Source of the DNA: Actinomycetes bacterium | GTDB lineage: Bacteria > Actinomycetota > Acidimicrobiia > Acidimicrobiales > Bog-793 | Direction of reading: 5' to 3' | Assembly: GCA_021823365.1 (NCBI GenBank) | Contig: JAKAOD010000168.1 | Coordinates: forward strand, 1-6,766 | DNA length: 6,766 nucleotides | Shown: piece after piece, positions 1-5,560 of the stretch | Numbering within the stretch: the first letter of the stretch is position 1 | How the letters are laid out: the number at the start of each line of letters is the position of its first letter | Notes under the pieces: generated by a model | What the model saw: only the letters and a program-made list of their open reading frames with translations | The model's database searches: none | What the model was told of the DNA's origin: nothing | Translations under genes and position numbers: made by a program

Positions 1-1050
1 CGCGATGCCGCAGCGCACCGCCTGGCGCGGCGACCTCGCCGTGTAGGGGAGCCCGTCGAGGGTCATGCTCCCCGACTGGGCGGGCGTGACGCCGAAGATC
101 GCCTCGGCGAGCTCGGTACGCCCGGCGCCGACGAGGCCAGCCAAGCCTAGGATCTCGCCCTTTCGAAGGCTGAACGACACGTCCTCGAAGTAGCCGGGCC
201 GCGTCAGGTTCCTCACCTCGAGGACGACGTCACCCCTCGCCCGTGTGAGCGACGGGTACAGGTCGCCGATCTCTCGGCCGCACATCATGCGAACGAGCTC
301 GGAGACCGCGACCTCGCTCGTCGGGCGCTCCGCGACGACGACGCCGTCGCGCAGCACGGCCACCCGGTCGGTGAGGGCCTTCACCTCGTCGAGCTTGTGG
401 CTGACGAACACCAGCGAGATCCCGCGCTCGCGCAGCGCGTGCAGCAGCGTGAACAGCGAATCGACCTCGCGGCTCGACAGCACCGAGGTCGGCTCGTCGA
501 GGATCAGCACTCGCGCCCCCGAGATCAGCGACTTGGCGATCTCGATGAGCTGGCGGTCCGCAATGCCGAGCTGGTAGACGGGGGTGCGCGGGTCCAGGTC
601 GATCCCGATCTCCGCGAAGACCTCGGCGGTGCGATCGTAGATCTGGCTCCAGTCGACCAAGCCGCGTCGCGTCGGATGGCGCCCGGCGAAGAGGTTCTCC
701 GCCACGTCGAGGTCGGGGAAGACCGCGGGCTCCTGGTAAGTGGCGGCGATGCCGAACTCGCGCGCGACCCGCGGGTTGGCAACGCGCTGGGCGACGCCGT
801 CGATCAGGATCTGCCCGCTGTCCGGGGCGAGGACGCCGGTGAGGATCTTGACGATCGTCGACTTGCCCGCGCCGTTCTCGCCCAGCAGGCCGACGATCTC
901 GCCGGAGTAGAGCGACAGGCTCACGCCGCTCAGCGCGTGCAGCCCGCCGAAGCTCCGCCGGATGTCGCACAGCTCCACGATCGGCACGCGGTCGCGCACC
1001 GACCCGATCGCGGCGCCGAGCTTGCCCGGTTCGGCACTCGACTGACCCAT
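1..1050 (-). CDS. Sugar ABC transporter ATP-binding protein (RbsA/MglA type), C-terminus off the left edge
   Basis: ATPase that powers import of a monosaccharide-like solute through a partner permease and periplasmic or lipoprotein binding protein; it acts on the inner face of the membrane. The first 350 residues are visible and the frame stays open to base 1; the family is about 500 aa with two tandem ABC domains. Domain 1 carries Walker A GENGAGKST (residues 57-65), a signature region LGIADRQLIEIAK (161-173, the loose form usual in RbsA-type proteins), Walker B VLILDEP (181-187) and the switch histidine H218. Domain 2 starts near residue 275 and shows the characteristic degenerate Walker A GLVGAGRTEL (305-314), usually poor at hydrolysis in this family. 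ATG at 1050 is preceded by GGAG with 6 bases between. The gene is divergent from the enzyme operon at 1378, and permease and binding-protein genes would be expected to its left. Substrate is not readable from the ATPase; context suggests a sugar acid or related compound. Confidence 0.95.
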   Translation of the reverse strand, partial: MGQSSAEPGKLGAAIGSVRDRVPIVELCDIRRSFGGLHALSGVSLSLYSGEIVGLLGENGAGKSTIVKILTGVLAPDSGQILIDGVAQRVANPRVAREFGIAATYQEPAVFPDLDVAENLFAGRHPTRRGLVDWSQIYDRTAEVFAEIGIDLDPRTPVYQLGIADRQLIEIAKSLISGARVLILDEPTSVLSSREVDSLFTLLHALRERGISLVFVSHKLDEVKALTDRVAVLRDGVVVAERPTSEVAVSELVRMMCGREIGDLYPSLTRARGDVVLEVRNLTRPGYFEDVSFSLRKGEILGLAGLVGAGRTELAEAIFGVTPAQSGSMTLDGLPYTARSPRQAVRCGIA

Positions 1051-1151
1051 GTCGGGCTCCGGCCCCCCTTCGCGCTGCTTCGTGCCTGGCTCTAAGCCGA
1101 CTCGCGTGCGACGCTGACCCGCCGTGAGCACGTCGATCCCCGCCACTGCAC

Positions 1152-1165
1152 TGGGAACGATACCA
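1152..1165. promoter_or_regulatory. Candidate LacI-family operator over the ABC promoter -10
   Basis: TGGGAACGATACCA is an imperfect inverted repeat centred on CG at 1158-1159, the central step typical of LacI-family operators. It differs at two positions from the perfect palindrome TGGGAACGTTCCCA, a form resembling known actinobacterial sugar-regulator sites. It covers the -10 hexamer of the candidate ABC promoter, so bound repressor would block transcription. The obvious candidate protein is the LacI-family regulator encoded at 2556-3599. Binding is inferred only. Confidence 0.4.
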
Positions 1166-1185
1166 GCGGCTCATTACCGACGCAA
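1157..1185 (-). promoter_or_regulatory. Candidate promoter of the ABC transporter gene
   Basis: Read on the minus strand, TTGCGT (1180-1185) and TATCGT (1157-1162) are separated by exactly 17 bases. The -10 matches the housekeeping consensus at 4 of 6 positions and the -35 at 3 of 6. Transcription would start near 1150, about 100 bases before the ATG at 1050. The call rests on spacing and position in a divergent intergenic gap; in GC-rich DNA such matches also arise by chance. Confidence 0.4.
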
Positions 1186-1308
1186 GCCGCCACGAGGCGG
1201 ACCGCGACACGCGCCCAGGTGGCAGCGATAGATGCCTACAATTCGGGGAAGCCACGCGCGCCGACGACGGGCGAGCGGCGTGGCGCGGGCGGTACGCGGG
1301 CTCGCATG

Positions 1309-1326
1309 TTGGAATCGATATTCCCA
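1309..1326. repeat. Imperfect inverted repeat in the operon promoter, possible operator
   Basis: TTGGAATCGATATTCCCA has arms GGAAT (1311-1315) and ATTCC (1320-1324) around a CGAT centre. It begins on the candidate -35 and runs into the spacer. It shares the core GGAA-(T)-CGATA-(TT)-CC with the site at 1152-1165, but its half-site spacing differs, so it may or may not be bound by the same protein. Confidence 0.35.
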
Positions 1327-1337
1327 CGCGCTAGAGT
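1309..1337 (+). promoter_or_regulatory. Candidate promoter of the enzyme/regulator operon
   Basis: TTGGAA (1309-1314) and TAGAGT (1332-1337) are separated by 17 bases, each matching 4 of 6 positions of the housekeeping -35 and -10 consensus. Start of transcription would fall near 1344, leaving a leader of about 35 bases before the GTG at 1378. This placement argues against the upstream in-frame ATG codons at 1219 and 1306, which would lie before the transcript begins. Confidence 0.45.
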
Positions 1338-1377
1338 CCTGCCCGACGGGCTGCACCGCGCGGACGATCGGGAGCCG

Positions 1378-2550
1378 GTGGACAACCTTCTGGTGTCGGA
1401 CGAGGGATCTCAGCTGCGGCCGGCGAGCGGCTTCTCGGCGCTGACCATCACCCGGATCGAGACGGTAGCGGTCCGGGCGCCGCTCGCCGCGGACTTCCGG
1501 GGCAGCCACTATCACATGACCCACCGTGCGACGCTGGTCACCCGCGTGTACACCACGGACGGGATCGTCGGCGAGGCGTACGCCGGCGACGAGGACGCCA
1601 ACCTCCTCGAGATCGAGCGCATCGTCCACACGGAGCTCGCCCCGCTGGTGGTCGGCCTCGACGCGATGGCCACGGAGCGCTGCTGGCAGGCGGGCTACCC
1701 CGTGACCTTCGACATCTTGCGCGAGCGGCGCCTCGGCCTGGTGGCGCTCGCGGGCGTCGACGCCGCGATCTGGGATGCCGTGGGCAAGGCGCTCGGCCAG
1801 CCGCTCTGGCGCCTGTGGGGTGGCTTCCGTCGCGCGCTCCCGCTCATCGCTATCGGCGGCTACTACGGTGACCCGCTCGGGACGATCGAGGAGGAGATCC
1901 AGAGCTACGTGGACCTCGGGCTCGCGGGGCTCAAGTTCAAGGTCGGCGGGCGCTCGCCCGCCGAGGACGCCGAGCGGGTGGCGCAGGCGCGTGCCGCGGC
2001 GCCCGAGGGCTTCCTGCTCTCGATCGACGCCAACCAGGGCTACGACGTCGCCGGCGCGATCGACCTGGCGCGGCGCGTCGCCGACCTCGGCATCACGTGG
2101 TTCGAAGAGCCCGTGGGCTGGGACAACGACGCGCGCTGCATGCGCGACGTCCGCATGCGGTCGCCGCTGCCGATCTGCGCGGGCCAGAGCGAGCACTCGC
2201 CCGCTGGGTGCCGCGACATGATGGAGATCGGCGCGATCGACATCTGCAACTTCGACGCGTCGTGGTCCGGCGGGCCGACCGTGTGGCGCCGGATGGCGGC
2301 CGTGGCCGGCACCTACGGCGTGGCGGTCGGCCACCACGAAGAGCCGCAGGTCTCCGCGCACCTCGTGGCGAGCCAGCCCCACGGCACCGTCGCCGAGTGC
2401 TTCCACCCGGACCGGGACCCGTTCTGGTGGAATCTGATCGCCAACCGGCCGGCGCTCGAGGGCGGGAAGCTCCTGCTCTCCGACGACCCCGGGTTCGGCT
2501 GGCAGCTCGACACCGACTACATCGAACGCCATCGAGTCCGGACGGAGTAG
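1378..2550 (+). CDS. Mandelate racemase / muconate lactonizing (enolase superfamily) enzyme, probable acid-sugar dehydratase or cycloisomerase
   Basis: Cytosolic Mg2+-dependent enzyme of the enolase superfamily, which abstracts the proton alpha to a carboxylate. Numbered from GTG 1378 (390 aa, normal for the family): N-terminal capping domain about 22-150, then the barrel domain. The catalytic lysine pair is LKFK (K186, K188). Metal ligands are D217 in SIDANQ, E243 in WFEEP and E272 in GQSE. D293 in NFDAS and a histidine in VGHHEEP (319/320) form the Asp-His dyad of the mandelate racemase subgroup. That residue set is known from acid-sugar dehydratases and racemases; the exact substrate cannot be read. 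The start follows GGAG by only 3 bases. In-frame ATGs at 1219 and 1306 lie upstream of the likely promoter, and family similarity begins near residue 22 (LTITRIETVAVRAPL), so the extra N-terminus is doubtful. First gene of an operon with the LacI regulator. Confidence 0.92.
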   Translation: MDNLLVSDEGSQLRPASGFSALTITRIETVAVRAPLAADFRGSHYHMTHRATLVTRVYTTDGIVGEAYAGDEDANLLEIERIVHTELAPLVVGLDAMATERCWQAGYPVTFDILRERRLGLVALAGVDAAIWDAVGKALGQPLWRLWGGFRRALPLIAIGGYYGDPLGTIEEEIQSYVDLGLAGLKFKVGGRSPAEDAERVAQARAAAPEGFLLSIDANQGYDVAGAIDLARRVADLGITWFEEPVGWDNDARCMRDVRMRSPLPICAGQSEHSPAGCRDMMEIGAIDICNFDASWSGGPTVWRRMAAVAGTYGVAVGHHEEPQVSAHLVASQPHGTVAECFHPDRDPFWWNLIANRPALEGGKLLLSDDPGFGWQLDTDYIERHRVRTE

Positions 2551-2555
2551 CGACG

Positions 2556-3599
2556 ATGGAGACCGATCCTGTGGGCACCAGGCAGAGGAGCGCCAGCAGG
2601 ATCAGCATGCAGGACGTCGCGAGGCGCGCCGGGGTCGCCCCCTCCTCGGTCTCGAGGGTCCTCTCGGGCCATCCCAACGTCTCCGAGGTGATGTGCAACC
2701 GCGTCGTCGACGCGGTGTCGGCCCTGGGCTACGAGCCGGATCTGCTGGCCCAGAGCCTGCGACGGGGGGCCTCCCTGACGGTGGGCTTCGTCGTCGGCAA
2801 CGTCTCCAATCCCCTGCTGTCCGAGATCGCGCTCGGTGCCGAGACCCGCCTGCAGGCGGCCGGGTACTCGATGCTGCTCGCCAACTCCATGAACCAGCCC
2901 GAGCTCGACGCCGCTCACATCCGGCTCTTCGCCCAGCGAAGGGTCGACGGCATGCTCCTCTCGGTCTCCAGCGAGGACTGGCAGGGCACCATCGATGCCG
3001 TGAACAAGGCGAGGCTGCCGGCGGTGTTGGTGGATCGAGAGCTCGACGTCGAGGGCCGGGTGTCCTCCGTCCTAGCCGAGCACGACGTCGGCATCGCAGC
3101 CGCGGTGCGCCACCTCGCCTCGCTCGGCCACCGGCGCATCGCGCTCGTGAACGGGCCTCCCAACCTTCGTCCGGCGCGCGACCGCGCCGCCACGCTGCGC
3201 CGGGTCTCGCGCCAGCTGGGCATAGCCTCCTCGGTGCGCTCCGGGGACTTCAATGCCCAGCACGGCGAACACGCCACGCGGAGCCTGCTCGCCGAGCCGG
3301 ACCCGCCCACGGCGCTCGTCGCCGGCAGCAACCAGCTGCTGGCGGGCGTGCTGCGCGCCCTGCACCAGCTGCAGCGTCGCATACCCGACGACGTGTCCCT
3401 CGTCACGTGCGACGCCCTGCCGCTGGCGGAGTTCCTCGTGCCGCCGCTCGCGACGATCGCCCGCGACCACCACGCCACCGGGGTCATCGCGGCGTCGCTG
3501 CTCCTGGAGCTGCTCTCGGGCGCGAAGCCCCGGATCGAGAAGGTGCCGACGACGTATCACCCGGCGGCGAGCGTCGGGGCGATCGCAGCGGCGAGCTGA
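2556..3599 (+). CDS. LacI-family transcriptional regulator
   Basis: DNA-binding repressor or activator of 347 aa, typical length for the family. The N-terminal helix-turn-helix spans residues 16-40 (MQDVARRAGV then SSVSRVLSGHPNVS). The hinge follows with LGYEPDLLAQSLRRG (57-71). The rest is a periplasmic-binding-protein-like effector domain, beginning TVGFVVGNVSNPLLSEI (75-91) and ending near PLATIARDHHATG (297-309). The motif that is usually NDxxA in this domain reads SNQLLAG (258-264). ATG 2556 is preceded by GGAG at 8 bases, and the enzyme stop codon lies 5 bases upstream, so the two are almost certainly cotranscribed. Placement inside the operon and next to a sugar-type transporter suggests it controls both divergent arms in response to the pathway substrate or intermediate. 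Candidate operators lie at 1152-1165 and 1309-1326. Confidence 0.95.
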   Translation: METDPVGTRQRSASRISMQDVARRAGVAPSSVSRVLSGHPNVSEVMCNRVVDAVSALGYEPDLLAQSLRRGASLTVGFVVGNVSNPLLSEIALGAETRLQAAGYSMLLANSMNQPELDAAHIRLFAQRRVDGMLLSVSSEDWQGTIDAVNKARLPAVLVDRELDVEGRVSSVLAEHDVGIAAAVRHLASLGHRRIALVNGPPNLRPARDRAATLRRVSRQLGIASSVRSGDFNAQHGEHATRSLLAEPDPPTALVAGSNQLLAGVLRALHQLQRRIPDDVSLVTCDALPLAEFLVPPLATIARDHHATGVIAASLLLELLSGAKPRIEKVPTTYHPAASVGAIAAAS

Positions 3600-3616
3600 C
3601 CGAGCGAGGGCGCCGC

Positions 3617-3946
3617 GTGGAGTTCCTGCTGCAGATCGAGGTCCGGCTTCCCGCGGAGATGCCCGAGGAGGAGCGGGCCCGCCTCACCGTCGCCGAGCGC
3701 GAGCGCGGGAGCGAGCTGTGCGACGAGGGCGTGATCCGGGCGATCTGGAGGATTCCCGGACGCCTCGCCAACTGCGCGATCTGGTCGGCGCGCGACGCCA
3801 CCCGCCTGCACGAGGCAATCACGAGCCTGCCGCGATGGCGGTACCTCGAGGTGGAAGTGACGCCGCTCGCACGGCACGAGCTCGGGCCCGCATGTGCGGG
3901 CCTGCCCCCCGGACTCACGGACCCTCCGGCCCCGCTCCCGGCGTAG
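3617..3946 (+). CDS. Muconolactone Delta-isomerase family protein
   Basis: Small cytosolic protein of 109 aa resembling CatC, which shifts the double bond of muconolactone to give 3-oxoadipate enol-lactone. Visible family features are the opening MEFLLQIEVRLPAEMP, the central WRIPGRLANCAIW (44-56), LHEAITSLPRW (64-74), and EVTPLARH (80-87), where family members normally end. The final 22 residues are a Pro/Ala/Gly tail absent from typical 90-96 aa members, and the DNA there forms a strong hairpin (3883-3904). GTG 3617 is preceded by GAGGG at 6 bases and follows the LacI stop by 17 bases, so it is the third gene of the operon. No catechol genes are in view. With a sugar-type transporter and LacI regulator as neighbours, it may act on a sugar-derived lactone or enol rather than muconolactone; that is inference. 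Confidence 0.85.
   Translation: MEFLLQIEVRLPAEMPEEERARLTVAERERGSELCDEGVIRAIWRIPGRLANCAIWSARDATRLHEAITSLPRWRYLEVEVTPLARHELGPACAGLPPGLTDPPAPLPA
3883..3904 (+). terminator. Strong hairpin at the end of the operon (possible terminator)
   Basis: GGCCCGCA (3885-3892) and TGCGGGCC (3895-3902) are perfectly complementary around a 2-base centre. The stem extends by a G-T and a C-G pair to 3883-3904. It is followed by a C-run, not a T-run, so it is not a canonical intrinsic terminator, but such stems are common in high-GC bacteria. It lies inside the 3' end of the isomerase reading frame, just past the conserved domain. Confidence 0.4.
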
Positions 3947-4076
3947 TCGCAGCCGTGGCCGGCGGCGTGAGGCGGCCTCGCTCGGGGAGACGGGCACGCA
4001 CCCCGACGAGGTGCCACCCAGATCCGCGGACATTCGACCAGCGGTCTCACACGGTCTCTGACGGACCTGGCGGCGT

Positions 4077-4280
4077 TCAAGCTGCCAGAGCCTCGAAGCC
4101 CTCCTCCTGCCCGGTGCCGAAGGCGATCGCCCGCGCAACCGGCTCCTCCTCGAGCGCCACGTCGAACAATGCCCGGCGCGACCGCAGCTCCTCGATGGAC
4201 AGACGCACATAGGCGGGCTCGACAGAGACCCGGCAAGGCTTGAACCACGATCCGACCGTGAAGGCGGGGAGGTTCACCAT
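4077..4280 (-). CDS. Unrecognised short reading frame joined to the recombinase remnant
   Basis: The frame reads 67 aa from ATG 4280 to a TGA at 4077-4079. Its first residues MVNLPAF continue the shifted serine recombinase frame (GRL-MVNLPAF corresponds to the family's GRLLFNVLAM). From about TVGSWFKP onward I recognise nothing. The rest is a charged segment (VRLSIEELRSRRALFDVALEEE) and the C-terminus GTGQEEGFEALAA. Third codon positions are strongly G/C, so the tail may come from a genuine gene fused or fragmented by rearrangement. There is no clear ribosome binding site before the ATG, so independent translation is doubtful. Confidence 0.3.
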   Translation of the reverse strand: MVNLPAFTVGSWFKPCRVSVEPAYVRLSIEELRSRRALFDVALEEEPVARAIAFGTGQEEGFEALAA

Positions 4281-4573
4281 CAACCGCCCGACGGCGTCGG
4301 AGGGTCGTAGACCGACTCGCCCAGGTTGAGGCGGACCGAGCGGGTATCAGGCAGAGACCGGACATGTCGGTCGAGCTTGGTGACCACCAGGGTGTCTCCG
4401 GCCCGGCAGGCGGCGAGCGCCTCACAACGCCCCGGCCGCTCCCTGTGGATGCCGGTAAGGCCGTGGTCGACGTAGATTCGCTCCGGGGCTTGACCCCCGA
4501 GCGCGCCGAGCGCATCGCTCTTGTCGGTCAGGCCTTGGGTCTCGGTGAAGCATCGGGCGTGCCCGACGAGCAG
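4260..4573 (-). pseudogene. Decayed serine recombinase (resolvase/invertase family)
   Basis: Intact relatives are site-specific recombinases that cut DNA through a serine near the N-terminus (family motif GYARVST). Here the matching stretch reads VGHARCFTE, so the catalytic serine position is phenylalanine and the tyrosine is histidine. The middle is well preserved: PERIYVDHGLTG, RPGRCEALAACRAGD, TLVVTKLDRHVRSLPD. Compared with relatives, about 10 residues are missing between SLPDTR and VRLNLG. Then SVYDPPTP runs into a stop at 4280-4282; a one-base shift at about 4286-4292 restores VGRLMVNLPAF, matching the family's VGRLLFNVLAM. The remaining catalytic domain and the DNA-binding C-terminus are absent. 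No start codon is clear near 4573. It is a non-functional relic of a mobile element, lying 110 bases from and divergent to the toxin-antitoxin pair. Confidence 0.85.
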
Positions 4574-4653
4574 CGCGCTCGTTGCGCACCCCCCTTGTCG
4601 GCCGGCCCCGAACAGGGTCTCCGGTCGCCGGCAACGGCCGCAGCCACCAGCGC

Positions 4654-4684
4654 GTGTAGTACACTGATGGGTAGTGTGTAGTAC
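4654..4684. promoter_or_regulatory. Direct repeat before the toxin gene, candidate autoregulatory operator
   Basis: GTGTAGTAC occurs at 4654-4662 and again at 4676-4684, a period of 22 bp, about two helical turns. The first copy extends to GTGTAGTACAC, an odd palindrome with 5-base arms. The second copy abuts the GTG start at 4685. Type II toxin-antitoxin operons are normally repressed by the antitoxin or complex at such sites, and ribbon-helix-helix proteins often bind short tandem repeats. A -10-like TACACT (4660-4665) lies within the array; no good -35 was seen. Confidence 0.45.
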
Positions 4685-4930
4685 GTGCTGGTGTGGGAGG
4701 CGGTGGAGCGGGATGAGCACAGCGAGGCTCACGCCACCCGCCACGGCGTGAGCGTGACCGACATCGAGCAAGTGCTCGCCACCGGTCCGGTGTTCCGACC
4801 CGACCGGCAAGGCAGCGGCGACTTCCTTGCCGAAGGGACCACTGACGGCGGCCGCCGCGTCCAGGTGATCGTGGCCTACGACCCGGCCCGGCGGGTGCCG
4901 CGAGCAATCACTGCGTGGGAGATGAGATGA
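4685..4930 (+). CDS. BrnT-like toxin of a type II toxin-antitoxin system
   Basis: Small basic protein of 81 aa resembling BrnT toxins, which are RelE-fold ribonucleases that inhibit translation. Family features seen: an early VLVWEAVERDE, the HATRHGVSVTDIEQVL helix (residues 16-31; compare KHG.sfeeA), a central beta-sheet TTDGGRRVQVIVAYD, and the C-terminal RAITAWEM corresponding to the RiIsAReA motif. A stop codon TAG at 4679-4681 lies in frame just upstream, so the start must be GTG 4685 or GTG 4691. There is no convincing ribosome binding site, so a short leader or leaderless mRNA is possible. The gene overlaps the downstream antitoxin by ATGA (4927-4930). Toxin first and antitoxin second is the usual BrnT/BrnA order. 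The family assignment is from motif recognition; ribonuclease activity here is inferred. Confidence 0.8.
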   Translation: MLVWEAVERDEHSEAHATRHGVSVTDIEQVLATGPVFRPDRQGSGDFLAEGTTDGGRRVQVIVAYDPARRVPRAITAWEMR

Positions 4931-5250
4931 CCGAGCATCGTGGACCGCTTCCCGAGCCCGAACGGGCCGAGGAGCACTTTGCGCACCGAGACGACGACGA
5001 CCGCTGGGGCGAGCCCATCGAGGCCAACGGCCCCAAGCCGCTGTCGGTGATGGTTTCTACGCGTTTCAGCCGTGCCGAGGCCGACGAGCTCGCCGTGGCC
5101 GCCGAGGCGGCCGGGATGAGCCGCTCCGCCTTCGTAAGGCAGGCGGCCCTGTCCTCAGCGGCGGGCAAGGTGGTCGATGTCGCAAGGGTCAGGCGCAGCG
5201 TCGACGAAGCCGAACGCCAGCTGTCAGCCGCCCGAGAGGCTCTCGGCTGA
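4927..5250 (+). CDS. Ribbon-helix-helix antitoxin partner (BrnA/CopG-like)
   Basis: Protein of 107 aa expected to bind and neutralise the toxin encoded just upstream and to repress the operon. Residues 1-36 are acidic and charged (PEPERAEEHF, RDDDDRWGEP), a plausible toxin-contact or flexible region. Residues 37-80 fit a ribbon-helix-helix fold: strand PLSVMVSTRFS, helix RAEADELAVAAEAA, turn GMS, helix RSAFVRQAALSSA. The C-terminus (81-107) is a probable helix with heptad-like spacing (VARVRRSVDEAERQLSAAREAL). ATG 4927 overlaps the toxin stop codon by ATGA and is preceded by GGGAG at 5 bases. A longer frame starting upstream at 4915 would overlap the toxin further and lacks support. Confidence 0.85.
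   Translation: MTEHRGPLPEPERAEEHFAHRDDDDRWGEPIEANGPKPLSVMVSTRFSRAEADELAVAAEAAGMSRSAFVRQAALSSAAGKVVDVARVRRSVDEAERQLSAAREALG
5232..5246 (+). terminator. Small hairpin at the end of the antitoxin gene
   Basis: CCGAGAG (5232-5238) and CTCTCGG (5240-5246) are perfectly complementary around one base and end 1 base before the TGA. No T-run follows. It may contribute to termination or mRNA stability for the toxin-antitoxin transcript; the tiny centre means the real stem would lose its innermost pair. Confidence 0.25.
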
Positions 5251-5560
5251 GGCACCGGACCGCCCGGCGGCGGATCGGCGTCGGCGCGTGCTGCCGATGG
5301 CCGCTTCCTCTCCAGCTCTGCACGGCGTGCATACCCGGGTCCCGACGACGCGATCGGCCGGCGGCGGCCCGGGCTGAGGACAGGGTCTCTTGATCGACCG
5401 GGCTCCGGCGACGTGCTTCGACCGGTCCGCGTCGCCCAGGCTCGGAAGGCGCAGCCGCAGTCGTCACAGACGCCTTCGAGCCGCCGGGGCCCGTCGACGC
5501 CCATGCGCGCGCCCGCCGCCGGGACGAGGTGTCTGTGCTCGCCCCGGCCAGGCTCCGGCC
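5251..5560. other. Stretch without a supported gene
   Basis: 310 bases of very GC-rich sequence between the antitoxin and the next gene. Reading frames are open on both strands, but none has a ribosome binding site with recognisable protein content. One minus-strand segment at about 5440-5510 reads GVCDDCGCAFRAW, a single CxxC pair, but it runs on into low-complexity Arg/Pro sequence and then across the antitoxin gene. I see no promoter strong enough to list. Confidence 0.5.

Noticed and set aside
230..1327. Long minus-strand open frame of 365 codons overlapping the ABC gene
   Set aside because: Its product is Arg/Ala/Pro-rich without motifs, while the neighbouring minus-strand frame over 1-1050 carries complete ABC ATPase motifs. 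It is a frame shadow typical of GC-rich DNA.
1174..2532. 452-codon minus-strand open frame opposite the enolase-family gene
   Set aside because: It mirrors the codon pattern of the plus-strand gene, has no family motifs, and would cover the divergent promoter region.
3947..4076. Possible tRNA or small RNA in the gap after the isomerase
   Set aside because: No T-loop-like GGTTCGAATCC, no acceptor-stem pairing and no convincing promoter were found.
4422..4681. Open frames on both strands over the recombinase remnant
   Set aside because: Only one minus-strand frame shows resolvase motifs (VDHGLTG, GDTLVVTKLDR); the others are shadows.
5261..5271. CCGCC-C-GGCGG stem after the antitoxin as a terminator
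   Set aside because: The loop is one base, the usable stem only four pairs, and no T-run follows; such pieces are frequent by chance at this GC content.
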